From assembly GCA_020073265.1 (NCBI GenBank), contig JAIQFN010000075.1, positions 1 through 57,018 on the forward strand: a stretch of 57,018 bases of DNA, given 5' to 3'. The stretch comes from Terriglobia bacterium. GTDB taxonomy: Bacteria; Acidobacteriota; Terriglobia; Bryobacterales; Bryobacteraceae. The position numbers and the translations under genes are program-made. This document shows positions 8,661 through 17,528 of this stretch, in pieces. Numbering within the stretch: the stretch's first letter is position 1; each line of letters starts with the position of its first letter. The notes beneath the pieces were generated by a model. That model was not told where the DNA came from. It made no database searches and was given only the letters and a program-made list of their open reading frames with translations.

Positions 8661-9767
8661 TTGAACAAACTTTTCAAAATTGTCACCGTTCTGGTGGCGG
8701 TCTTGCTCGCCGTGGCAGCCGCCGAGCTGATCCTGCGCCTGGGAGGCTGGGGCGCGGACGCGGCGCCCGAGCACGCACACCTGTTGCGTTATGACGCGAC
8801 CATTGGCTGGACCAAGATTCCCAATGGCAGCGTCGTGTATCGTTATGCCGGCCACCGCATCCACGAAACGTCCAACTCGTTTGGAGGACGCGGACGCGAA
8901 CTCGAAGATTCGAGCCCCCGCGTGCTTTTTTTGGGCGATTCGTTCTGCGAAGGCTACCTGGTGGGCGATGGCGAGGTTTTCTCGTCCGTTCTGGAGAGGC
9001 TGCTGCCGGCGCTCGCGTCGATCAATCTGGGTGTGGCGGGCTACAGCACCGATCAGGAATACCTGCTGTACCAGCGCGACGGCGCGCGATTGCAACCGCA
9101 ACTGGTGGTCGTGCTTTTCTTCGACAACGATGTGTGGTTCAACTCCGTGATCCAGGAATATCGCGCCAAGAAGCCGGTTTTCAAGACGACGGAGGCCGGG
9201 CTGCGTCTGACGGGCGTTCCGGTGCCGCCGCCGGATCGGTCCATCGCGGCGGCGCCGTGCGCTGATTGTCCGTCTTCCATCCGCTTGCTGCAGCTCATCG
9301 AGCGGGCCAGCCGCCGCGTGTCGCCAAGCGCCCAAGGAACCGCCGCGCGGCCCGCCGTGCCGAATGAATTGCAGGTGTATCATCACCAGGAGACCGCGGA
9401 GATTGGAGGAGCGTGGCAGCTCACCGAAGCCTTGCTCAAACGGCTTCGTCAAGCAACCGGCAACCGCCTGGTGGTCTTTTATGTTCCGACCGTCGCTGCG
9501 GTTTACGACGACTCCTGGCGCCAGACCCGGCAGTTGTACGGCCTGGACGACGGCTGGGACATTCATCTGGCCGAGAGCAGGCTGGCCGAGATCTGCCTTC
9601 GCATGGCGATCCCGATGGTGTCGCCGACGTGGCAGTTCCGCCAACAGGCGCGGCGAGGCAAGCTGCTGTACTTCATCGAGGATGGGCATTGGAACAGCGG
9701 CGGGCATCGGCTGGCGGCCGAGATCCTGGCACAATTCTTGAAGCGGCGGGATCTCACCTCGCGCTGA
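8661..9767 (+). CDS. Membrane-anchored SGNH/GDSL-type hydrolase
   Basis: A 368-residue protein starting at TTG, with an N-terminal membrane anchor or signal ([20 protein letters not shown]). The SGNH block I is [12 protein letters not shown] near residue 90, and the block V equivalent is [18 protein letters not shown] near residue 345, giving the Ser and the Asp/His of the triad. Such proteins are esterases or acyl/acetyl hydrolases acting on the cell envelope; the substrate here is unknown. It lies between nikR and the ECF transporter, 64 nt before cbiM. No nickel-related role is visible. Confidence 0.75.
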   Translation: MNKLFKIVTVLVAVLLAVAAAELILRLGGWGADAAPEHAHLLRYDATIGWTKIPNGSVVYRYAGHRIHETSNSFGGRGRELEDSSPRVLFLGDSFCEGYLVGDGEVFSSVLERLLPALASINLGVAGYSTDQEYLLYQRDGARLQPQLVVVLFFDNDVWFNSVIQEYRAKKPVFKTTEAGLRLTGVPVPPPDRSIAAAPCADCPSSIRLLQLIERASRRVSPSAQGTAARPAVPNELQVYHHQETAEIGGAWQLTEALLKRLRQATGNRLVVFYVPTVAAVYDDSWRQTRQLYGLDDGWDIHLAESRLAEICLRMAIPMVSPTWQFRQQARRGKLLYFIEDGHWNSGGHRLAAEILAQFLKRRDLTSR

Positions 9768-9786
9768 AATACCGGGCCATCCGCGG

Positions 9787-9813
9787 GTGACACGGTTTGA
9801 AAAATCGTGATAC
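9787..9813 (+). promoter_or_regulatory. Candidate NikR operator
   Basis: GTGACAC and GTGATAC are separated by exactly 13 nt, 18 nt before the cbiM start. From memory, the NikR box outside enterobacteria is GTGTTAC-N13/14-GTAACAC; each half matches at 5 of 7 positions and the spacing agrees. NikR is encoded 1.2 kb away. The match is imperfect, so this is a prediction. Confidence 0.45.
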
Positions 9814-9831
9814 TGTGGAGCCGTCGGCCGT

Positions 9832-10731
9832 ATGCACATTCCCGACAATTTCCTGTCTACGCCGGTGTGGGCCGCGCTCGACGCCGTCAGCATTCCCGCG
9901 GTGGGCCTGATGGTGAGACGTGCCAGCCGCGAGCTGGAGGACACGCGCATTCCCCTGCTGGGCGTGATGGGCGCGTTCGTATTCGCGGCGCAGATGATCA
10001 ATTTCCCGGTGGGCCCCGGAACCAGCGGGCACCTGGTGGGCGGCGCGCTGCTGGCCTGTACGCTGGGTCCGGCGCCGGCGGTCCTGGTGATGACCACGAT
10101 CATCGCGATTCAGGCCTTCGTATTTCAGGATGGCGGCGTGCTGGCGCTCGGGGCCAATGTGTTCAACATGGCGGTGGCGGGCGTCGTGGCCGGCTACTGG
10201 CCATTCCAGGTGTGGGGCGCGACCCGGCGGAGGGCGGCGATTTTCATGGGCGGATTCCTTTCCGTCATGGTGAGCGGCTCGCTGGCGCTGGCCGAGCTGT
10301 TGATCTCCGGCGTCGCGATGCCGCGCGTGCTGGTCTTCACGTCGCTCGGGCTTTTCGCCGTGAATGCGCTGATCGAAGGCGCCATCACAATCTCGGTTGT
10401 GCAGGCGCTCGAAAAGCTGAATCCCGGATTCGTTCAGAAGCCGGAGTCCTCGAATGGCCGCGTGCTGGCGGTCCTGGGATCGTCGGGCGTGCTGCTCGGC
10501 GTCGCCGGTTTCCTGCTGGCCTCGACCGCACCCGACGGAATCCAGCGGCTGGGCCGCAACCTGGGTCTTACATCCAAGGCTGCGTTTGCGACGCCTCTGG
10601 CGGACTACAGCGTCGGATACTTTCAATCCGGGTGGCTGCGGAAAGCGACGGCGGGACTGGCAGGCCTGCTGTTGATCTACGGCCTGTGCGCGGCGGGAGC
10701 CCGCATGATCGCCAGGCGAAGGAGCGCCTGA
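9832..10731 (+). CDS. cbiM: Ni/Co ECF transporter S component, CbiM/NikM with fused CbiN/NikN-like tail
   Basis: A 299-residue membrane protein that binds Ni2+ or Co2+ for ATP-driven uptake. The N terminus MHIPD is the strongly conserved metal-binding start of the CbiM family, with His2 next to the free amino group, and several hydrophobic helices follow. After residue about 215 a [11 protein letters not shown] segment and a further helix ([20 protein letters not shown]) resemble the PDGLE/CbiN part, so it looks like a NikMN-type fusion. It is first in a tight cbiM-Q-O operon. Nickel is favoured over cobalt because nikR is nearby; no corrin gene is seen. Confidence 0.9.
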   Translation: MHIPDNFLSTPVWAALDAVSIPAVGLMVRRASRELEDTRIPLLGVMGAFVFAAQMINFPVGPGTSGHLVGGALLACTLGPAPAVLVMTTIIAIQAFVFQDGGVLALGANVFNMAVAGVVAGYWPFQVWGATRRRAAIFMGGFLSVMVSGSLALAELLISGVAMPRVLVFTSLGLFAVNALIEGAITISVVQALEKLNPGFVQKPESSNGRVLAVLGSSGVLLGVAGFLLASTAPDGIQRLGRNLGLTSKAAFATPLADYSVGYFQSGWLRKATAGLAGLLLIYGLCAAGARMIARRRSA

Positions 10732-11442
10732 GTGCACCACGTTCTGGTCGATCAATGGAGCCAAGGATCGAGCCCCTTGCACGCGCGCGATCCCCGGGCG
10801 AAACTCCTGGTGCTCGTGACATTCTTAGTGGCGCTGGCCACTACGGCCGGAAACGCTTTCCCGACGCTGGCCGTGGATGCCGCGCTGCTGGCTGCGGGCG
10901 CACTGATCGCCGGACTCCCGCTGGGACGGTTGTTGCTGCGCGCCATGGCGATTCTTCCCTTCTCCGTGACTTTCGGGATCATCAGTTGGCTGGCCGGCGA
11001 ACATTTGCGCGCCATCGCGCTGGTGGAGAAAAGCTATCTCTCCACCGTTGCAGTGCTGCTCCTGGTAGGCACCACTCCTCTTCCGCGTCTGCTGAGCGGG
11101 CTGGAAGCGCTCGGGACGCCGCGATTGCTGGTGCTGCTGGCGCAGTTCTTGTACCGCTATCTGTTCGTGATCTCGGAACAGGCCCAGCACTTGCGGCTAG
11201 CCGCCGCATGCCGCGAAGGCAGCTCCGGCGCGCATCGTCATGGAAAATTCCGCGCCGCCGCCGGAGCTCTGGCTGTACTGTTCGCGCGCTCGTATTATCG
11301 GGCCGAGGGCATCCACCAGGCCATGCTGGCGCGCGCGTTCACCGGGCGCTTTTCGCCACTCAACCCGCTGCGCTTCGGACCGGCCGATGGCTTTTTCACC
11401 GCCGTGATCGGCGCAATGTTAATCCTGGCACGTATCCAATGA
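10732..11442 (+). CDS. cbiQ: ECF transporter transmembrane (T) component CbiQ
   Basis: A 236-residue T component starting with GTG directly after the cbiM stop. It shows family features: DPRAKLLVLVTFLVALATT near the N terminus, several membrane helices, and the coupling-helix signatures in the C-terminal half (LYRYLFVISEQAQHLRLA, then AEGIHQAMLARAFTGRF) that contact the ATPase. It passes the conformational change from CbiO to the CbiM substrate subunit in the inner membrane. Confidence 0.9.
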   Translation: MHHVLVDQWSQGSSPLHARDPRAKLLVLVTFLVALATTAGNAFPTLAVDAALLAAGALIAGLPLGRLLLRAMAILPFSVTFGIISWLAGEHLRAIALVEKSYLSTVAVLLLVGTTPLPRLLSGLEALGTPRLLVLLAQFLYRYLFVISEQAQHLRLAAACREGSSGAHRHGKFRAAAGALAVLFARSYYRAEGIHQAMLARAFTGRFSPLNPLRFGPADGFFTAVIGAMLILARIQ

Positions 11443-12176
11443 CCCCGCTCATCGAAGTCCGCGATCTCCGGTTTCAATACGAGGACGGCACCCAGGCGCT
11501 GGATGGCATCAACTTCACGCTGCACGCCGGCGAGACAGTGGCGCTGTTCGGCGCGAACGGTTCGGGCAAGACCACCTTCGTTCTACAGCTCAACGGGATT
11601 CTGCAGGGACAGGGCAGCGTCACGGTTTGCGGCCTGCCTGTCACCAAGGACAACCTGGCGACAGTGCGGTCGAAGATCGGAATGGTGTTTCAAGACTCCG
11701 ACGAGCAGCTCTTCATGCCCACCGTGCTCGAAGACGTGGCTTTCGGGCCGCTCAATCAAGGTTTGACGTCCCAGCAGGCGATCGAAAAAGCCATCGCGGC
11801 TCTGAAGCAGGCCCGGATGGAGCACGCCGCCAACAAAGCGCCCTATCATCTGAGCGCCGGCGAGAAGAGGAAGGTTGCGCTGGCGGGCGTTCTGGCCATG
11901 GATCCTGAAATCCTGGTGCTGGACGAGCCGACGACGTTCCTGGATCCTCCCGCGCAGCGCAACTTAGTCCACTTACTAAGCGAGCTGCCGCAGGCTAAGC
12001 TGATCGTGACGCATAACACGCGCTTCGCCGGGGCACTGGCGCAGCGTGCCGTTTTCTTCGAACGGGGCAAGTTAGTCGCTGACGGAACGGTCCAGGAAAT
12101 CGTCCAGCGTTTCGACTGGACTTACTCGGCTTTAGCCCCGGAGGACTTGCGGTACTTAGCCCAGCGCCGCCTTTGA
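11439..12176 (+). CDS. cbiO: ECF transporter ATPase component CbiO
   Basis: A 245-residue ABC ATPase whose ATG overlaps the cbiQ stop by 4 nt. It has Walker A GANGSGKTT, the Q-loop in GMVFQDSDEQLF, signature LSAGEKRK (normally LSGGEKRK), Walker B ILVLDEPT and the switch His in IVTHNTRF. It powers metal uptake with CbiM and CbiQ. The last 55 nt overlap the 3' end of a convergent gene at 12122. Confidence 0.93.
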   Translation: MTPLIEVRDLRFQYEDGTQALDGINFTLHAGETVALFGANGSGKTTFVLQLNGILQGQGSVTVCGLPVTKDNLATVRSKIGMVFQDSDEQLFMPTVLEDVAFGPLNQGLTSQQAIEKAIAALKQARMEHAANKAPYHLSAGEKRKVALAGVLAMDPEILVLDEPTTFLDPPAQRNLVHLLSELPQAKLIVTHNTRFAGALAQRAVFFERGKLVADGTVQEIVQRFDWTYSALAPEDLRYLAQRRL

Positions 12177-12394
12177 GCCGCGGCGATCCGGCTCCGTGCC
12201 GCGGCGCTCAACCGTCCGGGGCCTCGCTTCGGAGTTGCCGGGCCCGGCGGCCGTCCCCTGCGCCGCGCACCTTTTCCCAGGAGCGCGCGTACCTCGCGGA
12301 TTTGGTCCTCAATTCGGCGCTTTTGCAGCTCCAGCCCTTCCAGAGCCGCCGACAATAGTGAATCATTTTGAATGGATTTTCTGGGGCGTGGCAT
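12122..12394 (-). CDS. Small basic hypothetical protein with AT-hook-like GRPP segment
   Basis: A 90-residue, very basic protein. An N-terminal helix of coiled-coil character (LSAALEGLELQKRRIEDQI, residues about 13-40) is followed by GARRRGRPPGP, an AT-hook-like core, and a basic tail (SRIAAAQRRRWAKYRKS). Small proteins of this make-up are frequent in Acidobacteria as far as I recall; DNA binding is an inference. The 3' end overlaps cbiO by 55 nt on the opposite strand, so part of its coding sequence is constrained in two frames. Confidence 0.6.
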   Translation of the reverse strand: MPRPRKSIQNDSLLSAALEGLELQKRRIEDQIREVRALLGKGARRRGRPPGPATPKRGPGRLSAAARSRIAAAQRRRWAKYRKSSGAKAE

Positions 12395-12454
12395 TTAGGG
12401 TCCTTTTCGAATGATACCTGAGCATCGCGGCCTGTAATGGCCTGCTTTCGCACA

Positions 12455-12910
12455 CTACCGCCCGATATCGTTCACGGAGTCGAGGATAAAAGTCACCGGG
12501 CCGTCGTTTACAAGATGAACTTCCATCTCAGCCTGGAAGACGCCGGTTTCGACTATTGCGTTACTTGTTCGTAAGCGCTCCACGAAATACTCATAGAGCT
12601 CGCGCGCCTGTTCGGGCGGGGCGGCCTGGTCGAAACTCGGCCGGCGGCCCTTCTTACAGCTCCCGTACAGAGTAAATTGCGAGACCACCAGCAGCGCGCC
12701 GCGGGCTTCCACTAAGGAGCGATTCATGCGGCCTTCGTCGTCGGGGAAAATGCGCAGATGAATGATCTTGTCAGCGAGATAGTCGGCATCTTCGCGGCTG
12801 TCGGCGTGAGTAACACCCAGAAAAATGACTAACCCTCGACCAATCGCACCGACAGGCGCACCGGCAACATCGACGTGAGCCTGTTTGACGCGCTGGAGGA
12901 CGACTTTCAT
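12455..12910 (-). CDS. dtd: D-aminoacyl-tRNA deacylase
   Basis: A 151-residue enzyme that removes D-amino acids (and misattached glycine) from tRNA in the cytoplasm. It is recognised by [15 protein letters not shown] at the start, the active-site motif [21 protein letters not shown] and the second motif [15 protein letters not shown]. It is full length for the family. A possible 51-codon frame upstream overlaps its start. Confidence 0.95.
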   Translation of the reverse strand: MKVVLQRVKQAHVDVAGAPVGAIGRGLVIFLGVTHADSREDADYLADKIIHLRIFPDDEGRMNRSLVEARGALLVVSQFTLYGSCKKGRRPSFDQAAPPEQARELYEYFVERLRTSNAIVETGVFQAEMEVHLVNDGPVTFILDSVNDIGR

Positions 12911-13062
12911 TCCAAATGACCGCGATTTCCCATGGTATCGTGAGGATCGTCAGGACTGGCGTCGTAGAGGACTTGCAATAGGGTTATACACCCAAAGACA
13001 AGCTCCGCAATAGGTAACTCGGGCACACGTACTAAGTGAATCACCTCATGCCAATCAAACAC
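12907..13062 (-). CDS. Possible 51-residue protein overlapping the dtd start
   Basis: A GTG-started frame runs from 13062 to a TGA at 12907-12909 that overlaps the dtd ATG in an ATGA arrangement. The product starts [20 protein letters not shown] and continues with a hydrophobic stretch ([15 protein letters not shown]) and an acidic end. It has no clear ribosome site or known family, and its codons are richer in A/T than neighbours. It may be a small leader gene or chance; the gap 12911-13085 holds nothing else I can see. Confidence 0.25.
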   Translation of the reverse strand: MFDWHEVIHLVRVPELPIAELVFGCITLLQVLYDASPDDPHDTMGNRGHLE

Positions 13063-13085
13063 CGGCGCACTCGATAATTGGACTA

Positions 13086-13385
13086 GTGATTCTCAAAGGC
13101 ATCTTCAAACGCAGGCGCATCCACGGCAGCATGCCGGGCGGCTTCTTCAGCTTCGAAGAAGAGGCAACTTCCACCCGCCTTTATGGATTCGGCCACGGCG
13201 AGCACCTGCAGTTGCGCGATGAGTATGGCAACGTCTGGCGCGGCTCGGCGGAGAAGGTGCACGGGGAATCGGTCCGGTACACCTTTCGCGATCCGAACGG
13301 AAACACCATCAGCGGAGTCTCTGACGGGTTCGGGATCGTCCTGCGCGACCGGCGTGGCAAGACCTGGCGCGGCTTCATCGAGTAA
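13086..13385 (+). CDS. Hypothetical protein
   Basis: A 99-residue protein from a GTG start. The sequence has repeated short beta-like units with Tyr/Trp/Arg and Gly (LRDEYGNVWRGSAEKV, FRDPNGNTISGVSDGFG, LRDRRGKTWRGFIE), suggesting three copies of a roughly 20-residue beta-hairpin motif with xRDxxGxxWRG. There is no signal peptide and no family I recognise. It converges on the amidohydrolase cluster. Confidence 0.5.
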   Translation: MILKGIFKRRRIHGSMPGGFFSFEEEATSTRLYGFGHGEHLQLRDEYGNVWRGSAEKVHGESVRYTFRDPNGNTISGVSDGFGIVLRDRRGKTWRGFIE

Positions 13386-13422
13386 GAACTGACAGCAACA
13401 GCGCCGCGAACACCGGCGCGGC

Positions 13423-14748
13423 CTACGGCCGGTTCATATATTTTTCGTACAGCCGCTTCTGTTTGTTGTCCAGGTCGACGTTCTTGCCCTTGATGAAGAG
13501 CTGCTTGACCTGAGTCTTTGCTTCCAGCGGATCGCCGTCGGTGATCATCAGGTCCGCCCACTTGCCTTCCTCGATGGATCCAATCCGGTCGCTCACGCCC
13601 CAGATTTGAGCGGCGTTCAAGGTGATGGCCTTGAGCGCTTCTTCGTGCGGCAGCCCGAAGGCGACGGCGGTGGCGGCCTGATACGGCAAGTTGCGCGAGA
13701 ATTCGTTGTCGAAGCTTCCGAAGGCGAACTTCACGCCGGCTTTGAAGAACTGGTCGGGCAGCGTGTAGGCGGCGTCGTAGGGATCGTCGTCGCGCAGCGG
13801 CAGCTCCAGCGTCGGCCCGAGGATCGCGGGGATGTTGCGGGCTTTCAACTCGGGCCCCATTTTGCCGATTTCCCTGGGATTGGCGATGATGACGCGCACT
13901 TTCTGCTGGTCGGCAAGTTGCACGGCGTCGCGAATGGCGCGCTCCCGGGCGGCCAGCACCACCACCGGCTCCTTGCCCTCGAGCACGGGCAGCATAGCCT
14001 CGAATTTCAGATCGGGGCGGAAGCCTTTTTCGTTTGCAGCTTTCGCTTTCTGATAGCGGCGGGCGTGTTCGAAGAAGTCTCGCAGCTCGCGGAGATCGGT
14101 TTCGTAGTTCCGCCTGGCCTCGGCGAACGAGTAGCGGCCGCCCAACGCGGGTGGCGCATCCGGATCGCCGCCGCGGCCCGCTGGAGCGAGGATGGTGGGG
14201 ATTCGCAGCGACATGCCGGCCGACTTCAGGATGTCCATCTCCTCCCAGGTCCAGCCGTCCAGGTGAACCAGCGCGGCTTGTCCGGCGATGATGCTGGGCG
14301 CGGGTCCCCGGCGTCCTCCACCGCCTCCTCCGGCGGACATCGGAAGCGAGACGACGCTGGTGATGCCGTTGGCGCGCGTCACCGGGATGTGCTCGCTGGA
14401 TGGATTGATGGCGATCTCGGCGCGAAGCTGCGGATCGAATTTGCCCAATTCGCCGGTGTCGACGCTCTCGCGCGTGGAACCGATCTCGGACAGGCCCATC
14501 TGAGTGCCGGAATCGATCATGCCGGGATAGACGTGCAGCCCCTTGCCCTCGATAACCCGCATACCCTTAGGCGGAGTGAAGACGCGCCCGACCCCCGCGA
14601 TCTTGCCGTCGCGGACCAGCACGAACCCGTCCACAATTTCGGCGCTCGCAACCGGGTGAACGGTGGCTCCCCGGATCAGGAAGGTGTCGTCATCGCCGGC
14701 AACCAGCGCCGCGGCCGCGAACAGGAAAGCAAACGCGATGGATTTCAT
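13423..14748 (-). CDS. Amidohydrolase-like protein lacking the metal-binding HxH motif
   Basis: A 441-residue secreted protein (signal MKSIAFAFLFAAAALVAG), third gene of a run of three paralogues. It has the small beta-sandwich (FLIRGATVHPVASAEIVDGF) and the C-terminal amidohydrolase end (GSIEEGKWADLMITDGDPL). Where the family has a DxHxH-type motif it reads YPGMIDSGTQMGLSE, and the later barrel histidine region reads VVVLAARERAI. It should therefore not bind the usual metal pair. Its start overlaps the stop of the middle gene by 4 nt. It may be a non-catalytic partner. Confidence 0.8.
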   Translation of the reverse strand: MKSIAFAFLFAAAALVAGDDDTFLIRGATVHPVASAEIVDGFVLVRDGKIAGVGRVFTPPKGMRVIEGKGLHVYPGMIDSGTQMGLSEIGSTRESVDTGELGKFDPQLRAEIAINPSSEHIPVTRANGITSVVSLPMSAGGGGGGRRGPAPSIIAGQAALVHLDGWTWEEMDILKSAGMSLRIPTILAPAGRGGDPDAPPALGGRYSFAEARRNYETDLRELRDFFEHARRYQKAKAANEKGFRPDLKFEAMLPVLEGKEPVVVLAARERAIRDAVQLADQQKVRVIIANPREIGKMGPELKARNIPAILGPTLELPLRDDDPYDAAYTLPDQFFKAGVKFAFGSFDNEFSRNLPYQAATAVAFGLPHEEALKAITLNAAQIWGVSDRIGSIEEGKWADLMITDGDPLEAKTQVKQLFIKGKNVDLDNKQKRLYEKYMNRP

Positions 14749-16097
14749 GCCGCAGGCCTCCTGACTGCGCCGGGCGCCGCTCGTCTCTGCAGTTCTCGTT
14801 CTTTGTCGAGCAGCTTCTTCTTGTCCGCCTCATGCACGGCGCGGTCGGCCAGGTCCTTGTTGCGATCGAAGTAAAGCTCGCCGTCGATGTAGACCTTCTC
14901 GACCTTGGCGAAATTGGAAAGCGGGTGCTTGTCGAAAATGGCGAGGTCGGCGTCTTTGCCGACTTCGATGGAGCCGACGCGATTGTCGATGGCAAGCTGC
15001 TTGGCCGGATTGATGGTGATCAGCGAAAGCGCTTCGGTTTCCGAAAGCCCGCCGTACTTCATGGTCTTGGCGGCCTCGTCGTTCAAATGCCGCATCAGCT
15101 CGGCGGAATCGCTGTTGAGCGACACGACGATGCCTTTGCGCGTCATGATGGCGGCGTTATAGGGAATGGCGTCGAAAGCCTCGAGTTTATAGGACCACCA
15201 GTCGCTGAACGTGGACGCTCCCGCGCCATGCGCGGCGATCTCCTTGGCAACCTTATAGCCTTCCAGCACGTGCTGCAGCGTGCGGATCTTGAAACCGAAT
15301 TCGTCCGCCACGCGCAGCAGCATCAGGATCTCGTCGGCGCGGTAGCAGTGGGCGTGCACGAAGCGCTTGCCTTCCAGCACCTCCACCAGGGGTTCCAGTT
15401 TCAGATCGCGGCGCGGCGCGATGGCCTGCTCGCCGCGGGCAACTTTGTCGTTGTAGTCCTTCCAGGATTGCTGGTAGGCCTTGGCCTCGGTGAACGCCTC
15501 GCGAATCACGTCCTCGACGCCCATGCGCGTGGCCGGATACCGAAGCACGTTGGCCGCCCCGATGCGCTGCCCGCTGGGATTGCCGGCGCGCTTGGGATTT
15601 TCGCCCAGCGCAAACTTGATGCCCGGCATGGCGCCTTCAAAGATCATGTCGTGCGCGTCCTTTCCCCAGCGCAACTTCACCACGGTGCACTTTCCGCCGA
15701 TCGAGTTGGCGCTGCCGTGCAGGATATTGGCGGTGGTAACGCCGCCGGCCAGCGCGCGATAGATGGCGATGTCTTCGGGGTTCAGCACGTCTTCGATGCC
15801 AACCATGGCGGACACCGACACGCTGCCTTCGTTGATGCTGTCGGCGGCGATATGGGAATGGCAGTCGACGATGCCGGGCATCACGAATTGGCCTGTGGCG
15901 TCGACGATCTGAGCGTCCGCTGGCGCGGTGATTCTTTCGCCGATCTCTTCGATTTTACCGTTGCGGATCAGGATCGATCCGGTGAGCGTTCCGCGCGTGA
16001 CCGTCAGGATGGTGGCGTTCTGAATGACGATGGGCGGCGCAGCCAGCGAGGACGCCGTGAACAGGCATGCCACCAGAAAAGGCTTCATGGACTTCAT
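14745..16097 (-). CDS. Amidohydrolase (imidazolonepropionase-like)
   Basis: A 450-residue secreted member of the metal-dependent amidohydrolase superfamily. The strand-1 motif is intact (VMPGIVDCHSHIAAD), and a second histidine site appears as RFVHAHCYRADEI. The C-terminal end is typical (SIEVGKDADLAIFDKHPLS). Substrates of this group range from cyclic amides to dipeptides; none can be assigned. It is the middle gene of three overlapping paralogues and the only one with the metal motif. An in-frame ATG at 16088 is an alternative start. Confidence 0.85.
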   Translation of the reverse strand: MKSMKPFLVACLFTASSLAAPPIVIQNATILTVTRGTLTGSILIRNGKIEEIGERITAPADAQIVDATGQFVMPGIVDCHSHIAADSINEGSVSVSAMVGIEDVLNPEDIAIYRALAGGVTTANILHGSANSIGGKCTVVKLRWGKDAHDMIFEGAMPGIKFALGENPKRAGNPSGQRIGAANVLRYPATRMGVEDVIREAFTEAKAYQQSWKDYNDKVARGEQAIAPRRDLKLEPLVEVLEGKRFVHAHCYRADEILMLLRVADEFGFKIRTLQHVLEGYKVAKEIAAHGAGASTFSDWWSYKLEAFDAIPYNAAIMTRKGIVVSLNSDSAELMRHLNDEAAKTMKYGGLSETEALSLITINPAKQLAIDNRVGSIEVGKDADLAIFDKHPLSNFAKVEKVYIDGELYFDRNKDLADRAVHEADKKKLLDKERELQRRAAPGAVRRPAA

Positions 16098-17482
16098 TGT
16101 TTTTCTCCCTGCGGTTCCGGCGTAGGCGGCGCGCTCTCCGGCCTTGCGTTGGCTGGAGCGGGTTCTTCCACCGGCTCGAACTTGACGCCGTCGACGAACA
16201 CGTACTTCACTTCCGTGGCAGTCTGAAAAATATCGCCTTTGGTGACCACCAGGTTCGCGATCTTTCCCGGCTCGATGCTGCCCAGGCGATCGGCGACGCC
16301 GTAGATTTCGGCGGGCGAGAGCGTCAGGGCTCGCAAAGCGTCTTCGGGTGAGAGGCCCTCGTCGAGCGCGCGCTTGATCTCGCGAAGCAGGTCGGCACGG
16401 CGCTCCAGGCCGCCGGTATAAAGAGCGAACTTCACGCCGTTTTGCGCCAGAACCGCGGGTGTGGAGGGCGCGCGATCGCGGACCCGAAGCACTTGCAGCG
16501 TGTCCGGTTCGTCCGGATCCGTATCGCGGCCCTTTTCCGGCCAGCGCAGGTTGACGAGCACGGACGCGCCGGCCTTCTTCAACAAATCGGCCGACCGGTA
16601 GCCCTCGGGAAGTCCGTACAGCACGGCCTGGAGACGCAGGTCGTCGGCGAAGCGCAGCATGCGATCCACGTCGGTGCGGCGCGTGGCGGGAAGCAGAACG
16701 CGCGGAGCATCCAGCACGCCCTCGAGCGCGCGATCGTAGTCCGGGCGCGCCGTTCCGCGCGGATGCGCCGCATAAAACTGCTTCGCGATGCGATAGTGCT
16801 CGGCATCCAGATAGAGCTGCCGGACGTACGCGATCGTGCCCATGAGCGAATTCGGAAAGCCGCCGCCGAATCCACCGCTGGTGGCGAGCGTGACGTATTC
16901 GCCGGCGTTGTCGGCGACGATCATCTGCCCGGGCGTCTCGCCGGCCAGATCGACGATGGCTCCCTGGCCCGCGAAAATACCGCGCGGCGGGAAGGTGACC
17001 GCGGTGGTGAACCCGGCCGCGCGCGCTGAATTGAGACGCCGGTCGGTTGGCTTCACCAGATCTGCCGCTCGCACCCAGCTCGTCGTCATGGGCCGATCCT
17101 CGGGTCCGCGCGCCGGGGGATTGGCGGCTGTCACAGCGCCGGGAGTTGCTAGTGGCGATGTTATCTGCGGCGCGGCCGGCTGCTGGGCTGCCGCGCCGTT
17201 CGCCTGCGGTGTCGCCGGCTGCGGGATTCCGAACGTACTGAGCGCGTCGATCAGCCCGGGATAAATCGTGAGGCCGTCGCCCTCGATCACCCAGGCGTCC
17301 GCCGGGATGTTCACGTCCGCGCCCACGGCTTCGATCAGCCCGTCGCGCAGGACCACTGTGCCGCGGGCGATCACCGGACCGGAGACCGGAACCACGCGCG
17401 CGTTGTGAATCGCGACGGCGGCCGGACCCTGGGCTGGCAATGCGCTGGCGGCAACCAACAACAGTACAACAAGTCGCTTCAT
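16094..17482 (-). CDS. Amidohydrolase-like protein lacking the metal-binding HxH motif
   Basis: A 462-residue secreted protein, first gene of the three-gene amidohydrolase operon. The ATG at 17482 (MKRLVVLLLVAASALPAQ) is preferred to a TTG two codons upstream. At the motif position it reads YPGLIDALSTFGIPQ, with no HxH, and VLLPATRRTDVDRM replaces the second His region. An Ala/Pro/Gln-rich insert spans about residues 90-130. The C-terminal end (SIEPGKIANLVVTKGDIF) keeps the fold signature. It is divergent from purM. Confidence 0.8.
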   Translation of the reverse strand: MKRLVVLLLVAASALPAQGPAAVAIHNARVVPVSGPVIARGTVVLRDGLIEAVGADVNIPADAWVIEGDGLTIYPGLIDALSTFGIPQPATPQANGAAAQQPAAPQITSPLATPGAVTAANPPARGPEDRPMTTSWVRAADLVKPTDRRLNSARAAGFTTAVTFPPRGIFAGQGAIVDLAGETPGQMIVADNAGEYVTLATSGGFGGGFPNSLMGTIAYVRQLYLDAEHYRIAKQFYAAHPRGTARPDYDRALEGVLDAPRVLLPATRRTDVDRMLRFADDLRLQAVLYGLPEGYRSADLLKKAGASVLVNLRWPEKGRDTDPDEPDTLQVLRVRDRAPSTPAVLAQNGVKFALYTGGLERRADLLREIKRALDEGLSPEDALRALTLSPAEIYGVADRLGSIEPGKIANLVVTKGDIFQTATEVKYVFVDGVKFEPVEEPAPANARPESAPPTPEPQGEKQ

Positions 17483-17528
17483 AGGCAATCGCTTATCATA
17501 GAAGTTCTTTCAACGATTGTAGACGGAA

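Noticed and set aside
8562-10103. Long minus-strand extension upstream of NikR
   Set aside because: The part before [12 protein letters not shown] has no protein character and is antisense to the SGNH and cbiM genes. NikR starts at 8561.
9807-11438. Long plus-strand frame that ends as CbiO
   Set aside because: Only the part from 11439 is protein-like; the rest is a shadow of cbiM and cbiQ in another frame.
9787-12176. Cobalamin (B12) riboswitch in front of cbiM
   Set aside because: The gap before cbiM is only 64 nt, too short for the riboswitch, and no B12-box-like conserved core is visible.
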